From the NCBI RefSeq assembly GCF_001281405.1, contig NZ_CP010401.1, forward strand, positions 458,001 to 522,000: 64,000 nt of DNA, written 5' to 3'. Each line of letters starts with the position of its first letter. Position 1 is the stretch's first letter. This DNA comes from Bartonella ancashensis (GTDB taxonomy: Bacteria > Pseudomonadota > Alphaproteobacteria > Rhizobiales > Rhizobiaceae). Shown one piece after another: positions 10,253 to 21,352 of this stretch. A program made the translations under genes and the position numbers. The notes under the pieces were generated by a model that saw only the letters and a list, made by a program, of their open reading frames with translations, was not told the DNA's origin and searched no databases.

Positions 10253-11155
10253 TTACCCCTTCAAAACCGAGACTAATGTTTTACCCAATTGTGATGGAGA
10301 GGGAGAAACATGAATACCAGCGGACTCCATTGCTGCTATCTTATCCTCTGCTCCGCCTTTACCGCCAGAAATTACAGCACCAGCATGCCCCATCGTGCGT
10401 CCCGGAGGAGCTGTACGACCAGCAACAAATCCAACTACCGGTTTTTTACGTCCCTTTTTGGCTTCATCCGCGAGGAACTGTACAGCATCTTCTTCTGCAG
10501 AACCACCAATTTCACCAATCATAACGATTGACTCAGTTTCATCGTCCGCCAAGAACATCTCCAGCACATCAATGAACTCTGTTCCTTTGACAGGATCACC
10601 ACCAATACCAACAGCTGTCGTTTGCCCTAAACCTTCATAACTTGTTTGAAAAACTGCTTCGTAAATCAAGGTCCCTGAGCGAGAAACGACACCAACAGAT
10701 CCTTTTTTGAAAATAGAACCTGGCATGATACCAATCTTACATTCATGAGGAGTCAGAACACCTGGACAATTAGGCCCGACCAAACGCGACCTCGACTTTT
10801 CTAATCTTGCCTTAACTTTAACCATATCCATAACCGGTATACCCTCAGTGATACAAACAATGAGGTCGATTTCAGCATCTATGGCTTCTATAATAGCCTC
10901 TGCAGCTCCTGCAGGGGGAACGTAAATAACTGAAGCGTTGGCGCCTGTTTTTTCCTTACCTTCCATAACGCTGGCAAAAATAGGAAGAGTTTCACCTTTT
11001 GCTCCTTCCCAAACTTCTCCTCCCTTTTTTGGGTTAATACCACCAACCATCTTGGTACCATGGTAGGCAAGAGCTTGTTCTGTATGAAAAGTTCCTGTCT
11101 TGCCTGTAAGGCCTTGAACCAGAACTTTTGTATTCTTATCGACAAGAATTGACAT
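10253..11155 (-). CDS. sucD: Succinyl-CoA ligase, alpha subunit
   Basis: CoA-binding and phosphohistidine-bearing subunit of succinyl-CoA synthetase, which makes ATP or GTP while converting succinyl-CoA to succinate. It has 300 residues. The N-terminal CoA-binding Rossmann domain contains [12 protein letters not shown] and GGINPKKGG. The phosphorylated histidine is in [10 protein letters not shown] (about His257). The preceding PNCPGVLTP and RSGTLIYEA segments are family signatures. The gene starts 3 bases after the sucC stop, which implies translational coupling with its partner. Confidence 0.97.
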   Translation of the reverse strand: MSILVDKNTKVLVQGLTGKTGTFHTEQALAYHGTKMVGGINPKKGGEVWEGAKGETLPIFASVMEGKEKTGANASVIYVPPAGAAEAIIEAIDAEIDLIVCITEGIPVMDMVKVKARLEKSRSRLVGPNCPGVLTPHECKIGIMPGSIFKKGSVGVVSRSGTLIYEAVFQTSYEGLGQTTAVGIGGDPVKGTEFIDVLEMFLADDETESIVMIGEIGGSAEEDAVQFLADEAKKGRKKPVVGFVAGRTAPPGRTMGHAGAVISGGKGGAEDKIAAMESAGIHVSPSPSQLGKTLVSVLKG

Positions 11156-11158
11156 AGA

Positions 11159-12355
11159 TTAAGCTCCTTTTACAGCAGCAACAATTTTCTGAGCCGCATC
11201 ATCCAAATCATCGGCAGAAATGACATTTAAACCACTATCATTGATAATGGCCTTACCCTGCTCAACATTAGTTCCTTCAAGACGCACAACCAAGGGTACT
11301 TTCAAGCCAACTTCCTTAACGGCAGCAATTACCCCCTCTGCAATAACATCACAGCGCATAATTCCACCGAAAATGTTGACCAAGATTCCTTTGACATTCG
11401 GATCAGCCGTAATAATTTTGAAAGCTGAGGCAACCTTTTCTTTCGAAGCACCACCGCCAACATCAAGAAAATTAGCTGGCTCCGCCCCATAAAGCTTTAT
11501 AATATCCATCGTTGCCATAGCAAGACCTGCGCCATTAACCATGCAACCAATTGTGCCATCAAGGGCGATATAAGCAAGCCCGTGTTTTGACGCCTCAATT
11601 TCCCTTGAATCTTCCTCTGAAATATCACGCAATTCTAAAATATCTGAATGTCTAAATAATGCATTATTATCAAAAGAAACTTTTGCATCAAGAACACGCA
11701 AATTCCCATTTTTCATAATGATAAGCGGATTGATTTCAAGAAGACTCATGTCTTTTTCACAAAAAGCTTTATAAAGGATCGGAAAAAGTTTTTCACCATC
11801 TGTGCGTGCAGTACCACTCAAATTTAAGGCATCACAAAGTTTTTCACAATCTTTATCGGTTACACCCTGCACTGGATCAATGGAAAGAGTAACTATTTTT
11901 TCCGGAGTTTCTTCAGCAATAGTTTCTATATCCATCCCCCCTTCTGTTGAAACAACAAAAGCAACGCGACCCGTTACACGATCAACCAAAAGAGAAAGAT
12001 AAAGCTCCTTTTCTATATCAGCACCATCTTCAATATAAAGACGATTAACCTGCTTGCCCTCTGGACCTGTTTGTTTCGTGACCAAAGATTTACCAAGCAT
12101 TTCTTTTACATTGGCGACAACTTCTTCAACTGAGTTTGCAAGACGAACGCCTCCCTTTGCATCAGGATCAAGTTCTTTAAACTTTCCCTTACCACGACCG
12201 CCTGCGTGAATCTGGCTTTTTACTACATAAAGCGGTCCAGGTAATTTCTTTGCCCACCTCTCAGCCTGCTCCACAGAATAAACGGCAACACCATTTGCAA
12301 CTGGCGCACCATATTCATGAAGAAGACGTTTAGCCTGATATTCATGGATATTCAT
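11159..12355 (-). CDS. sucC: Succinyl-CoA ligase [ADP-forming], beta subunit
   Basis: Nucleotide-binding subunit of succinyl-CoA synthetase. It has 398 residues with an N-terminal ATP-grasp domain ([16 protein letters not shown], then the glycine-rich loop HAGGRGKGK near 50-60) and a C-terminal ligase domain with [10 protein letters not shown] and [10 protein letters not shown]. The start MNIHEYQ is the invariant family start. It stands between mdh and sucD in the leftward TCA operon. Confidence 0.97.
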   Translation of the reverse strand: MNIHEYQAKRLLHEYGAPVANGVAVYSVEQAERWAKKLPGPLYVVKSQIHAGGRGKGKFKELDPDAKGGVRLANSVEEVVANVKEMLGKSLVTKQTGPEGKQVNRLYIEDGADIEKELYLSLLVDRVTGRVAFVVSTEGGMDIETIAEETPEKIVTLSIDPVQGVTDKDCEKLCDALNLSGTARTDGEKLFPILYKAFCEKDMSLLEINPLIIMKNGNLRVLDAKVSFDNNALFRHSDILELRDISEEDSREIEASKHGLAYIALDGTIGCMVNGAGLAMATMDIIKLYGAEPANFLDVGGGASKEKVASAFKIITADPNVKGILVNIFGGIMRCDVIAEGVIAAVKEVGLKVPLVVRLEGTNVEQGKAIINDSGLNVISADDLDDAAQKIVAAVKGA

Positions 12356-12438
12356 TCACTTTCCCTCTTCACTACACAAATAACGCAATTAAACCTCACA
12401 ATCTAAACACTCCACTGCAATCAGCAGAATTTTATTCT

Positions 12439-13419
<981 letters not shown>

Positions 13420-13696
13420 TTACCGGATAATCACACATAAAAAGCCCCGCATCAACATCCTGCATATTTTCTAAAATCTAATACAAACGATTATTACTAA
13501 TAGAAAAGAACAAAACTTATTCAAGCCTTTTACTAAAATGCAAAATTCCTTACAGCAATGAAACCTACCACACTTTAACTGATAAGACGAACTAAAAAAC
13601 TAAAAAATACAACATAATTATTACATATGCTCTATAAACTTAAAATACTATAATGTTAGTAATCTACATGAGATCAATAGGGAAAACTTTTCCTTT

Positions 13697-14866
13697 TTAC
13701 TTTAAAAATCGTTTCGCCCAGCTGCTTAAATAGTCTTGACTTTGCATTTCAAAAAGACGTGACTGTGTTCTTTGAAACTCAAACGTCTCTGTCGTTTTCG
13801 AACGTACTCTGTATAAGCCATTTAATTCTGTTTCCGTTGACATAAATAACCTTACACGACGATCATAAAGACTATCAATCAGCAAAATAAATCGTTTCGT
13901 CTCATTGCGGAGCGTATCATCCATCACAGGAACATTATCAATGAAAATTGTATGGTAACGTTCTCCTAAAGCCGAGTATTCAGCGGCTGCTAAGGGCTTT
14001 ACGCAAAGATCTCGGTAATCAAAGCGAGCACAACCAGCACCAGAACGAAATACACGAATAATACGTCCTTTAACAGCTATATTATCAGGCATTTCTTTCT
14101 TTCCATCTAAAGCTAATGCCCATTCTTTATCCATAAAGTAATCGGAAGCATCTCCTAATGATGTCACATACATTTGTTGTGAATTTAGCTTTTCAAGACG
14201 ATAATCTGTTTTTGCATCAAGATTAATAACAGACACACGTTCTTTTAAAATTCGAATAAACGGTAAAAAGAGAAATCGATTTAAGCCATTATGATAGAGA
14301 TCATCAGGAGCAACATTTGACGTTGCAACAAAAATAACCCCTTGATCAAATAAAGCTGTTATGAAGCGACTAAGAATCATGGCGTCTGCAATATCTGTCA
14401 CCGTAAACTCATCAAAGCAGAGCACACGTGCTTCTTTTGCAAAATCTTTTGCGACAGCCAAAATAGGATCACTTTTTTCAGCTTTTACAGATTCAAATCT
14501 TTTACGATAAATATCAATGCGTTTATGAACATCATTCATAAAATCACCAAAATGAGCCCGCTTTTTACGGATCTGCGGCAAACAGGAAAAAAACAGATCC
14601 ATCAACATAGTTTTTCCCCGCCCTACTTCGCCATAAATATATATTCCCTGTGCAAAATCATTCGACATTTCTTGCTTCGAATTGCGGAAACAAGAACGTA
14701 TTGTTTTCTTAAAACTGCTCATCAGGGTCGAAAACCATGAAACATCTTGCTCAAATATATTTTGCAGCAAATGATCAAGATGCTTCGCTAAAGCCAACTG
14801 AGCTTGATCAAAATCAATTTTTCCTTGAGAAAACAACTGCTCATAGCGTGTTGAAACCAAAGTCAT
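13697..14866 (-). CDS. zapE: ZapE/AFG1-family ATPase (cell division)
   Basis: AAA-type ATPase of the AFG1/ZapE family. In E. coli ZapE destabilises FtsZ rings during constriction; the mitochondrial relative AFG1 helps protein turnover. In 389 residues, Walker A is GEVGRGKTMLMD and Walker B is VLCFDEFTVTD, followed by a sensor segment FVATSN. The gene sits directly upstream of the mdh promoter region, as is common in Rhizobiales, but the convergent functions suggest mere proximity. The start at 14866 (MTLVSTRYEQL) matches the usual family N terminus. Confidence 0.9.
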   Translation of the reverse strand: MTLVSTRYEQLFSQGKIDFDQAQLALAKHLDHLLQNIFEQDVSWFSTLMSSFKKTIRSCFRNSKQEMSNDFAQGIYIYGEVGRGKTMLMDLFFSCLPQIRKKRAHFGDFMNDVHKRIDIYRKRFESVKAEKSDPILAVAKDFAKEARVLCFDEFTVTDIADAMILSRFITALFDQGVIFVATSNVAPDDLYHNGLNRFLFLPFIRILKERVSVINLDAKTDYRLEKLNSQQMYVTSLGDASDYFMDKEWALALDGKKEMPDNIAVKGRIIRVFRSGAGCARFDYRDLCVKPLAAAEYSALGERYHTIFIDNVPVMDDTLRNETKRFILLIDSLYDRRVRLFMSTETELNGLYRVRSKTTETFEFQRTQSRLFEMQSQDYLSSWAKRFLK

Positions 14867-14948
14867 ATAAACCTTCTCCTCAAACCATTCCTCGTGGAAT
14901 GAGTACTACAGTAAATCCACAACTTTTATAGACATCTTGTAAATGATC

Positions 14949-15485
14949 TCAACGCTTTAAAAGAACCGCCTGATTGTCAAATGTATACCCCGCAAAATGA
15001 CTTCCATTTGCAGAATAAAAAGCGGCAACAACCTTCCCCGAATCATCATAAAAATACAACTTTTTTCCTGAAACAGCCCATGAATTAACCTTAGAGAAGA
15101 TCTTCGGACATGACAAAGGAAAAGCACGATATCCTTGACCAGATTTTGTTTGCGGCGTTGCAACCCGACATACACTACCCCCTATAGAAAGAATCCACAC
15201 ACCGGCGATGTTTGCAGGTGATAAGTTGATTGCATAACTCGGTATTTCAAAATTTACCATTTGTTCTAAATCGTCAAGGTTTCCCTCTTCACTGTCTAAA
15301 GAAGTACTCGCATCTGACATTTGTGAATCAAACACCACCTCACGTTCCTGTATTCCTTTAGTTGAGTAAATAACATACGGTGACTCACTGTTCAAATTGT
15401 TATCCCCAAACCGTGGTATAGAACAACCACTTAAAACAACAATCATTGAGAATATGACTAAAAATAAGCTTCTTGACATTACCAT
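14949..15485 (-). CDS. Omp19-like lipoprotein with AprI/Inh protease-inhibitor domain
   Basis: Predicted outer-membrane lipoprotein of 178 residues. The signal peptide ends in a lipobox LSGC with the lipidated Cys21. After a variable linker, the C-terminal half (about 85-178) fits the AprI/Inh inhibitor fold: it starts at AGVWILSIGG, has a Cys pair in GSVCRVATP and PLSCPK, and ends with the strand GYTFDNQAVLLKR. Brucella Omp19, of nearly the same length, inhibits host proteases, so a similar role is plausible but inferred. AAGAAGG seven bases before the first ATG favours that start over the ATG two codons later. Confidence 0.75.
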   Translation of the reverse strand: MVMSRSLFLVIFSMIVVLSGCSIPRFGDNNLNSESPYVIYSTKGIQEREVVFDSQMSDASTSLDSEEGNLDDLEQMVNFEIPSYAINLSPANIAGVWILSIGGSVCRVATPQTKSGQGYRAFPLSCPKIFSKVNSWAVSGKKLYFYDDSGKVVAAFYSANGSHFAGYTFDNQAVLLKR

Positions 15486-15691
15486 ACTCTTACCTTCTTC
15501 TTACCAACAACAGCAAGCACCTTTGATGTTTGCTAAAATAGATTAACAAATAGGAAATATAGGAACAGAATGCTAATAATTATTTTAAAATGACAAAAGC
15601 TCCTACAATAGCTCTTCTACAAAATACTGGAAGTTTGAAAATTTTTCAGTCATATATCCCATATAAGGCATCACTTAAATAGAGAAATTTT

Positions 15692-16552
15692 ATGAAAATT
15701 CCTTTCAGCAAAATGAATGGTCTTGGAAATCGCATTATTGTTGCCGATTTGCGTAAGAGTACACACAATATTACACCACAAGCAATTTTAACATTATCTT
15801 CAAATCCTCAAACAGCTTTTGATCAAATTATGGCTATTCATCTGCCAATTCAAGAAAAAGGCGATTTTCATATTGAAATTTGGAATTCTGATGGTTCAAA
15901 AGCAAAAACTTGCGGTAATGGGATACGCTGCGTCATTGAATGGTTAGCAAATAACCATCTTGGTAATTGTTTTCGACTAGAAACACCCGCAGGACTTATT
16001 GAAGGAGAACGCCAAACTAATGGCCTTATCTCTGTTGATATGGGTCTTCCAAATCTCAAAGTAGAAGACATGCCCCTTTCACGTAAGATAATTGATATAG
16101 ATAACGTAGATATCACAGCTGGCCCTTTAAAAGAGGCTAGTCTTGTATCTGTTGGAAATCTTCATGCCATTTTTTTTGTCGAAAATAATATTCAACAGAT
16201 TCCGCTGGAAAAATATGGAAAACAGCTAGAATATGATTCTCTATTTTTGGATCGATGTAATATTTCTGTTGTCCATGTAATGTCTAAAAAAAGTTTAGCT
16301 ATACGAACATGGGAACGAGGTGCTGGACTAACACAAGCGTGTGGAAGCGCTGCGTGTGCTAGCACAGTTGCTGCTTATCGACGAGGACTTATAGAACGCT
16401 CTGTAGACGCTAACTTGCCGGGAGGAGTGCTTTCTATTTTTTACAGAGATGATGGGCATATTATCATGACTGGTCCGACAGAACATGAATTCAGTGGTTT
16501 TCTAAATCCTTTGACTGGAACGTATAAAAAGGATCCTCTTCAATGGCAGTAA
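15692..16552 (+). CDS. dapF: Diaminopimelate epimerase
   Basis: Converts LL- to meso-diaminopimelate for lysine and peptidoglycan synthesis. It has 286 residues. The two catalytic cysteines are visible: Cys74 in KTCGNGIRC and the second near 217 in ACGSAACAS. The start MKIPFSKMNGLGN is typical. Its last ten bases overlap the start of mtaB, an arrangement known in Rhizobiales, so the two are probably translationally coupled, followed by ftsY and yciB in one rightward operon. Confidence 0.96.
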   Translation: MKIPFSKMNGLGNRIIVADLRKSTHNITPQAILTLSSNPQTAFDQIMAIHLPIQEKGDFHIEIWNSDGSKAKTCGNGIRCVIEWLANNHLGNCFRLETPAGLIEGERQTNGLISVDMGLPNLKVEDMPLSRKIIDIDNVDITAGPLKEASLVSVGNLHAIFFVENNIQQIPLEKYGKQLEYDSLFLDRCNISVVHVMSKKSLAIRTWERGAGLTQACGSAACASTVAAYRRGLIERSVDANLPGGVLSIFYRDDGHIIMTGPTEHEFSGFLNPLTGTYKKDPLQWQ

Positions 16553-17826
16553 AAATTGTAACTTTTGGCTGTCGCCTCAATAGTTATGAAGCAGAAGTGA
16601 TACGACAAAAAAGTACTTCTGCTGGTCTCAGTGAACTTAAAGATGGTGCTATCATTTTTAATACCTGTGCCGTCACTGCTGAAGCTGTGCGACAGGCTAA
16701 ACAAGCTATTAGAAAAGCAAAGCGCGAAAATCCTCATGCTCGCGTCATTGTTACAGGATGTGCTGCACAAACAGAACCAGACAATTTTGCTTCTATGAAA
16801 GAAGTTGACCTAATACTCGGAAATGAAGACAAACTTCACACCAGCTCTTACTGTCAATTTCCTGACTTTGGCACAAATCAAGATGAAAAAATTCGTGTTA
16901 ACGACATCATGGAGGTGCGTAACAATGCCCCTCACATGATTAATGGAATAGAAGGTCGCACCCGTGCCTTTGTGCAAATACAAAATGGATGCGATCATCG
17001 CTGTACATTTTGCATCATCCCTTACGGACGCGGACCATCACGTTCTGTTCCCATGGGAACCATCATCGAACAGATTAAACACCTCGTAGATAGTGGTGTT
17101 CAAGAAGTTGTTCTAACAGGTGTTGATCTCACAAGTTATGGCTCTAATTTGCCAGGAAAAACAACATTAGGAAAATTGACCGCGGCCATTTTACATCACG
17201 TTCCTGATCTACCACGATTGCATCTTTCATCGATAGATTCTATCGAAGCAGACCAAGAATTAACAGATCTTTTAGCCTACGAAAAAAGGGTAATGCCGCA
17301 CTTGCATTTATCTTTACAGGCAGGAGACAACATGATTTTAAAACGAATGAAACGTAGACATCTGCGCGAAAATGCAATCCAATTTTGTCAAGATCTCCGT
17401 TCTAAACGTCCTACAATGACTTATGGTGCTGATTTAATAGCTGGTTTTCCAACAGAAACAGAAGAAATGTTTCAAAATAGTTTGAATCTGATCCATGATT
17501 GTGGTCTGACGCATCTTCATGTTTTTCCTTTTAGCCCGAGAAAAGGAACGCCTGCAGCACGCATGCCACAAGTTAGTCGTGAAATAATAAAAATTCGTGC
17601 AGAAAAATTACGCGAAGCAGGTAGACAGGCATACAAGAAACACCTTGATCATTTACAAAACAGCAAACAAATAATCTTGGTCGAAAAAGATGACATCGGG
17701 CGAACAGAAGATTATACTCTAGCGCACATTAAGGGTGTTAAAGCTGGAACAATTGTCCAAGCACTCATTATCGGCAACGATGGCAATAAATTGATTGCCA
17801 AACAATTTAAATCGAGTGCAGTCTGA
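16543..17826 (+). CDS. mtaB: tRNA t6A37 methylthiotransferase MtaB
   Basis: Radical-SAM enzyme that adds a methylthio group to t6A37 of tRNAs reading ANN codons. It has 427 residues: an N-terminal UPF0004 domain with cluster cysteines (TFGCRLNSYE, FNTCAVT, VTGCAAQ), a radical-SAM core with Cys150, Cys154 and Cys157 in CDHRCTFC, and a short C-terminal TRAM-like region. The FGCR rather than the MiaB signature places it in the MtaB branch. It overlaps the dapF end by ten bases. Confidence 0.93.
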   Translation: MAVKIVTFGCRLNSYEAEVIRQKSTSAGLSELKDGAIIFNTCAVTAEAVRQAKQAIRKAKRENPHARVIVTGCAAQTEPDNFASMKEVDLILGNEDKLHTSSYCQFPDFGTNQDEKIRVNDIMEVRNNAPHMINGIEGRTRAFVQIQNGCDHRCTFCIIPYGRGPSRSVPMGTIIEQIKHLVDSGVQEVVLTGVDLTSYGSNLPGKTTLGKLTAAILHHVPDLPRLHLSSIDSIEADQELTDLLAYEKRVMPHLHLSLQAGDNMILKRMKRRHLRENAIQFCQDLRSKRPTMTYGADLIAGFPTETEEMFQNSLNLIHDCGLTHLHVFPFSPRKGTPAARMPQVSREIIKIRAEKLREAGRQAYKKHLDHLQNSKQIILVEKDDIGRTEDYTLAHIKGVKAGTIVQALIIGNDGNKLIAKQFKSSAV

Positions 17827-17840
17827 ATAGGAAAACTTTC

Positions 17841-18998
17841 ATGACAAAATCTTTTATAAAAAAAATATTTTCTTCCAGAAAATCTCAACATGAAATAACA
17901 GAAAGCGATCCTTCTTTTACAGAAATACAAGAATCAAAAAAAATCAGTAATGATGAACCTCTAAACTCCGACGAAAAATCTCCAACTTCTAAGCCAATTT
18001 CCAAAAAATTAATAATAACTCACACAGTAACAGAAAAAGAAGAAAATCCCTTATCAATATCACCCACTGAACCCGAAAAAGAGGCGTGGTTTAAACGCTT
18101 AAAAAAGGGATTATACCTTTCTTCACAGCAATTGAGTGATTCAATTAATGTGCTATTCACTAAACAAAAGCTCACCAAAGACATACTACAACAATTAGAG
18201 GACGCCCTTATTCAGGCTGATCTTGGTGTAGAAACAGCGACACATATTATCAATATTTTGAATTCTGGTCGTTACAATAAAGATTTGTCACTCAGTGATA
18301 TTCATACAGTCGTTGCAGATGAAATCAAAAAGGTTCTTGAACCCACAGCCGTTCCATTAGAACTCGATCTTAATCATAAACCTCACGTTATTTTATTGGT
18401 TGGTGTTAATGGCACTGGGAAAACGACAACTATTGGAAAGTTAGCCGCTAAATTAACCTCTAATAAACTTAAAGTAATGCTTGCAGCCGGTGATACATTT
18501 CGCGCCGCAGCTATCGAACAACTCCATATATGGGGTGAAAGAACGGGATCTCCTGTCATTTCAACCACACTGCCTGCAGATGCTGCCAGTGTGGTTTTTG
18601 ATGCTTATGAAAAAGCAAAAAAAGAAAATAGCGACGTGTTAATTATTGATACAGCTGGACGTTTACAAAATAAAACAGAACTTATGGATGAATTAGCAAA
18701 AATTATTCGCATTTTAAAAAAGCACAACCCTCAAGCACCACATACAGTACTCCAAACACTTGACGCAACAACAGGGCAAAATTCTCTTAATCAAGTGGAG
18801 ATTTTCCGTAGCGTTGCTGGTGTTAATGGTCTGGTAATGACGAAGCTTGATGGAACTGCGCGAGGAGGAATTCTTATCGCACTTGCAGCTAAGTATAAAT
18901 TACCCATCCACTTTATTGGTATAGGTGAAGGCATTGAGGATCTTGAACCATTTTCTGCCTCTGATTTCGCCAACGCTATAGTAGGAAAAAATCCATGA
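17841..18998 (+). CDS. ftsY: Signal recognition particle receptor FtsY
   Basis: GTPase that docks ribosome-SRP complexes at the inner membrane. It has 385 residues. An acidic, Lys/Ser-rich A region covers about 1-75. A helical N domain follows, then the G domain with G1 GVNGTGKTTTIG (about 187), AAGDTFRAAA, DTAGRLQNK and TKLDGTARGG. There is no membrane segment; binding is peripheral, as in the family. It starts 14 bases after mtaB, and its stop overlaps the next gene by 4 bases. Confidence 0.96.
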   Translation: MTKSFIKKIFSSRKSQHEITESDPSFTEIQESKKISNDEPLNSDEKSPTSKPISKKLIITHTVTEKEENPLSISPTEPEKEAWFKRLKKGLYLSSQQLSDSINVLFTKQKLTKDILQQLEDALIQADLGVETATHIINILNSGRYNKDLSLSDIHTVVADEIKKVLEPTAVPLELDLNHKPHVILLVGVNGTGKTTTIGKLAAKLTSNKLKVMLAAGDTFRAAAIEQLHIWGERTGSPVISTTLPADAASVVFDAYEKAKKENSDVLIIDTAGRLQNKTELMDELAKIIRILKKHNPQAPHTVLQTLDATTGQNSLNQVEIFRSVAGVNGLVMTKLDGTARGGILIALAAKYKLPIHFIGIGEGIEDLEPFSASDFANAIVGKNP

Positions 18999-19660
18999 AA
19001 AACATATCTCACAAAATTGATTCAATACAAAAAAACACTAGTAAAGATAAAGAAGAAAAAATTTCACCCTTTCTTAAATTTTGCTTAGAAATGGGACCTC
19101 TTCTTATTTTTTTCCTCGCTAATTACAAAGGTGAGTGGTTGATTAACAATATTGAACTCTTTAAAAATTTTAGTAAGCCCATTTTTCCTGCAACCATTAT
19201 TTTCATGATATCAATTGTCATTGCTTTGATTACATCATGGGTAATTGTACGAACTATAATAATTATGCCTCTTATTTCAGGGGTACTGGTTCTAATTTTT
19301 GGATTTTTAACTATTTGGTTAAATGATGATACTTTTATTAAAGTTAAACCTACAATAATCAATGGTTTGTTTGCCACTATTCTGTTTGGTAGCTTATTTT
19401 TTGGTAAACCACTATTACATTATTTTTTTAATAATACTCTAAAACTTGATGAACAAGGATGGAAAAAAATGACATATTCTTGGGCATTTTTTTTCGTTTT
19501 TCTTGCATTTGTGAATGAAATTGTTTGGCGTAATTTTAGCGATAATTTTTGGGCAACTTTCAAAGTATTTGGTGTAATGCCAATGACAATTCTTTTCACA
19601 CTAACGCAAATACCCATTATGATGAAACACTCTATAAAAGATGATAAATCCAATTCTTAA
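18995..19660 (+). CDS. yciB: Intracellular septation protein A family (YciB)
   Basis: Inner-membrane protein of 221 residues with about five or six hydrophobic segments, for example GPLLIFFLANYKG, IIFMISIVIALITSWVIV and the region after SWAFFFVFLAFVNE. The YciB/IspZ hallmark WRNFSDNFWATFKVFG lies near 175-190. In E. coli YciB contributes to envelope integrity and septation. Its ATG overlaps the ftsY stop (ATGA), so it is translated from the ftsY message; this ftsY-yciB pairing is common in alphaproteobacteria. The hydrophilic N-terminal tail of about 30 residues is unremarkable. Confidence 0.9.
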   Translation: MKNISHKIDSIQKNTSKDKEEKISPFLKFCLEMGPLLIFFLANYKGEWLINNIELFKNFSKPIFPATIIFMISIVIALITSWVIVRTIIIMPLISGVLVLIFGFLTIWLNDDTFIKVKPTIINGLFATILFGSLFFGKPLLHYFFNNTLKLDEQGWKKMTYSWAFFFVFLAFVNEIVWRNFSDNFWATFKVFGVMPMTILFTLTQIPIMMKHSIKDDKSNS

Positions 19661-20053
19661 ATAAAAATAGTTATATCTAAATAGATTAATTGGATCAATT
19701 CACTACAGACAATAGCTGTACATATTTTTTATGAAACAGCTACCATGTGGTTTTGTGTGCTTTAATTCAATGAAATTTTAGACTACTAAAAACATCTCTG
19801 TTTATTTTCTCAAGATCATTCTTAAAGCTATCATTATTTTTCTTCATCTTTGAAATTCCAAAAAGACGAAGGTCGTGATTATTAGCTACAAGACTTTTAC
19901 CAAAATTCCGATAAACGAAGATATTTTTATTATGCCAAAACATATTATCTTCTTTTATTACTTTTCCTTTTACTTTTTTGATTCATGCACATAAAACAAT
20001 GACGAATGAATATTTTCTGATGATTTTTTTAACATCAACTGATAATTCAGACA
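19661..20053. other. Intergenic region with one possible small ORF
   Basis: Region of about 390 bases between yciB and the next candidate gene. The only frame of interest is on the minus strand, 19943 to 19767: 58 codons starting MFWHNKNIFVYRN and ending SSLKFH, with a weak AAGAAG before its ATG. I do not recognise it and cannot show it is translated. No terminator or RNA gene was seen. Confidence 0.35.
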
Positions 20054-20410
20054 TTGTTGCAAATTGGCCCTCTAACGGGGGATTTTTTTCGTGAACATGG
20101 AAAGGCACTAAAGAAGAGATCCAAATATTATTTTCAAAACCGGAAGAGTCTCAAATTAAAGATAATAATACTGCAAAAAACCATTGAAGAACTTATTATC
20201 TTTTATCATAACTTAATGAAAATTAAAAAGAACAATCCGACCCCTAAAGACTGTGTCCTTGGTTTTAGAGCTCTTCAAGAAGTATTAATTGCAGTCACAG
20301 CGTTTGGATATAAAGACAGAATTATTGCTGAAAAGAAAACTGTCTCCCAAGACAATTTCTTATTTGGTCAAAAATATATCGATCGAATTCGCACTTTTTT
20401 AGACAATTAA
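20054..20410 (+). CDS. Hypothetical protein, possibly a gene remnant
   Basis: An open frame of 118 codons from a TTG, ending at a TAA that directly abuts the parB stop on the other strand. I do not recognise the product. It is Lys-rich and predicted helical, with a plausible soluble-protein composition (for example DCVLGFRALQEVLIAVTAFGY). There is no ATG and no convincing ribosome-binding site. The frame is closed upstream by a stop at 20030, so it may be the 3' part of a decayed gene. In many Rhizobiales holA follows parB on the parB strand; this frame is on the opposite strand and is not holA. Confidence 0.35.
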   Translation: MLQIGPLTGDFFREHGKALKKRSKYYFQNRKSLKLKIIILQKTIEELIIFYHNLMKIKKNNPTPKDCVLGFRALQEVLIAVTAFGYKDRIIAEKKTVSQDNFLFGQKYIDRIRTFLDN

Positions 20411-21307
20411 TCAGCTTTGCAAACGTCGACAAATATCATCCAATTGTTCCAACGTAGAATAACGAATTTTTAAATTTCCCCCTTTTTTGCCATGATTAAT
20501 AACAACCTGCGCCCCGATTATATCAGAAAGTATTTTTTCCAAAGACTCTGTTTCTACGTCTTTTTCTTTTATTTGCTTTTTGTTTCCAATATTTTCCTTT
20601 TCATGTACAAGCATCTCTGTTTGACGTACAGAAAGCCCTTCCTGAATTATTTTTTCAGCCAATTTTTGTGGATCATCAACAGTTATGAGACAACGTGCAT
20701 GGCCAGCTGAAAGCTGACCATTAATTAAAAATTGCTGTACTTCCGATGGAAGTTTCAACAAACGAAGCGTATTAGCAATATGGCTTCTGCTTTTTCCAAT
20801 AATTTGAGCAAGATCGTTTTGAGTATAAGAATGTTCATTAATTAGCAATTCATATCCCATGCCTTCTTCAACAGGATTGAGGTCTGTACGTTGAACATTT
20901 TCAATTATTGCTAATTCAATGGCTGTTTTATCATCTACATCACGAATTATAGCAGGCAATCTATTTAATTCTGCTCTTTGTGCAGCACGCAACCGACGCT
21001 CACCAGCAATTAGTTCAAACTGATTTGGATGATTACGCAAAGGCCTTACAACAATAGGCTGTATAATACCATGTTGACGGATAGACTGAGCTAAATTATC
21101 AAGTTCTGAATCAGTAAAATGTCTTCGCGGATTATTTGGATTGCATGAAATAAGATCTATAGAAATTAGTTTTTCAAAATTCTCTCCTGATTTTGCAATA
21201 AATTGGGGAATATTAGATTGATCGGTATGACTAACATCTAAATTGATATCTCCAATCAATGCGGCTAACCCACGCCCTAATCTTTTTTTAGATTGATCTT
21301 CATTCAT
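20411..21307 (-). CDS. parB: Chromosome partitioning protein ParB
   Basis: CTP-dependent DNA clamp that loads at parS and spreads, working with ParA to segregate new origins. It has 298 residues from the ATG at 21307; the frame also extends to a GTG at 21328, but homologues begin with a short basic tail before KKRLGRGLAALIGD, which favours the ATG. The CTP-binding motif GERRLRAAQRA and the preceding NPRRHF segment are in the N-terminal domain. The HTH region (YTQNDLAQIIGKSRSHIANTL) is central and a C-terminal dimerisation domain ends the protein. parA lies 25 to 45 bases upstream. Two parS-like sites occur nearby, at 22736 and 24765. Confidence 0.96.
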   Translation of the reverse strand: MNEDQSKKRLGRGLAALIGDINLDVSHTDQSNIPQFIAKSGENFEKLISIDLISCNPNNPRRHFTDSELDNLAQSIRQHGIIQPIVVRPLRNHPNQFELIAGERRLRAAQRAELNRLPAIIRDVDDKTAIELAIIENVQRTDLNPVEEGMGYELLINEHSYTQNDLAQIIGKSRSHIANTLRLLKLPSEVQQFLINGQLSAGHARCLITVDDPQKLAEKIIQEGLSVRQTEMLVHEKENIGNKKQIKEKDVETESLEKILSDIIGAQVVINHGKKGGNLKIRYSTLEQLDDICRRLQS

Positions 21308-21352
21308 AATCTTGCTCTTTGAATTCACTGTATACCAAATTATTTAACATTT

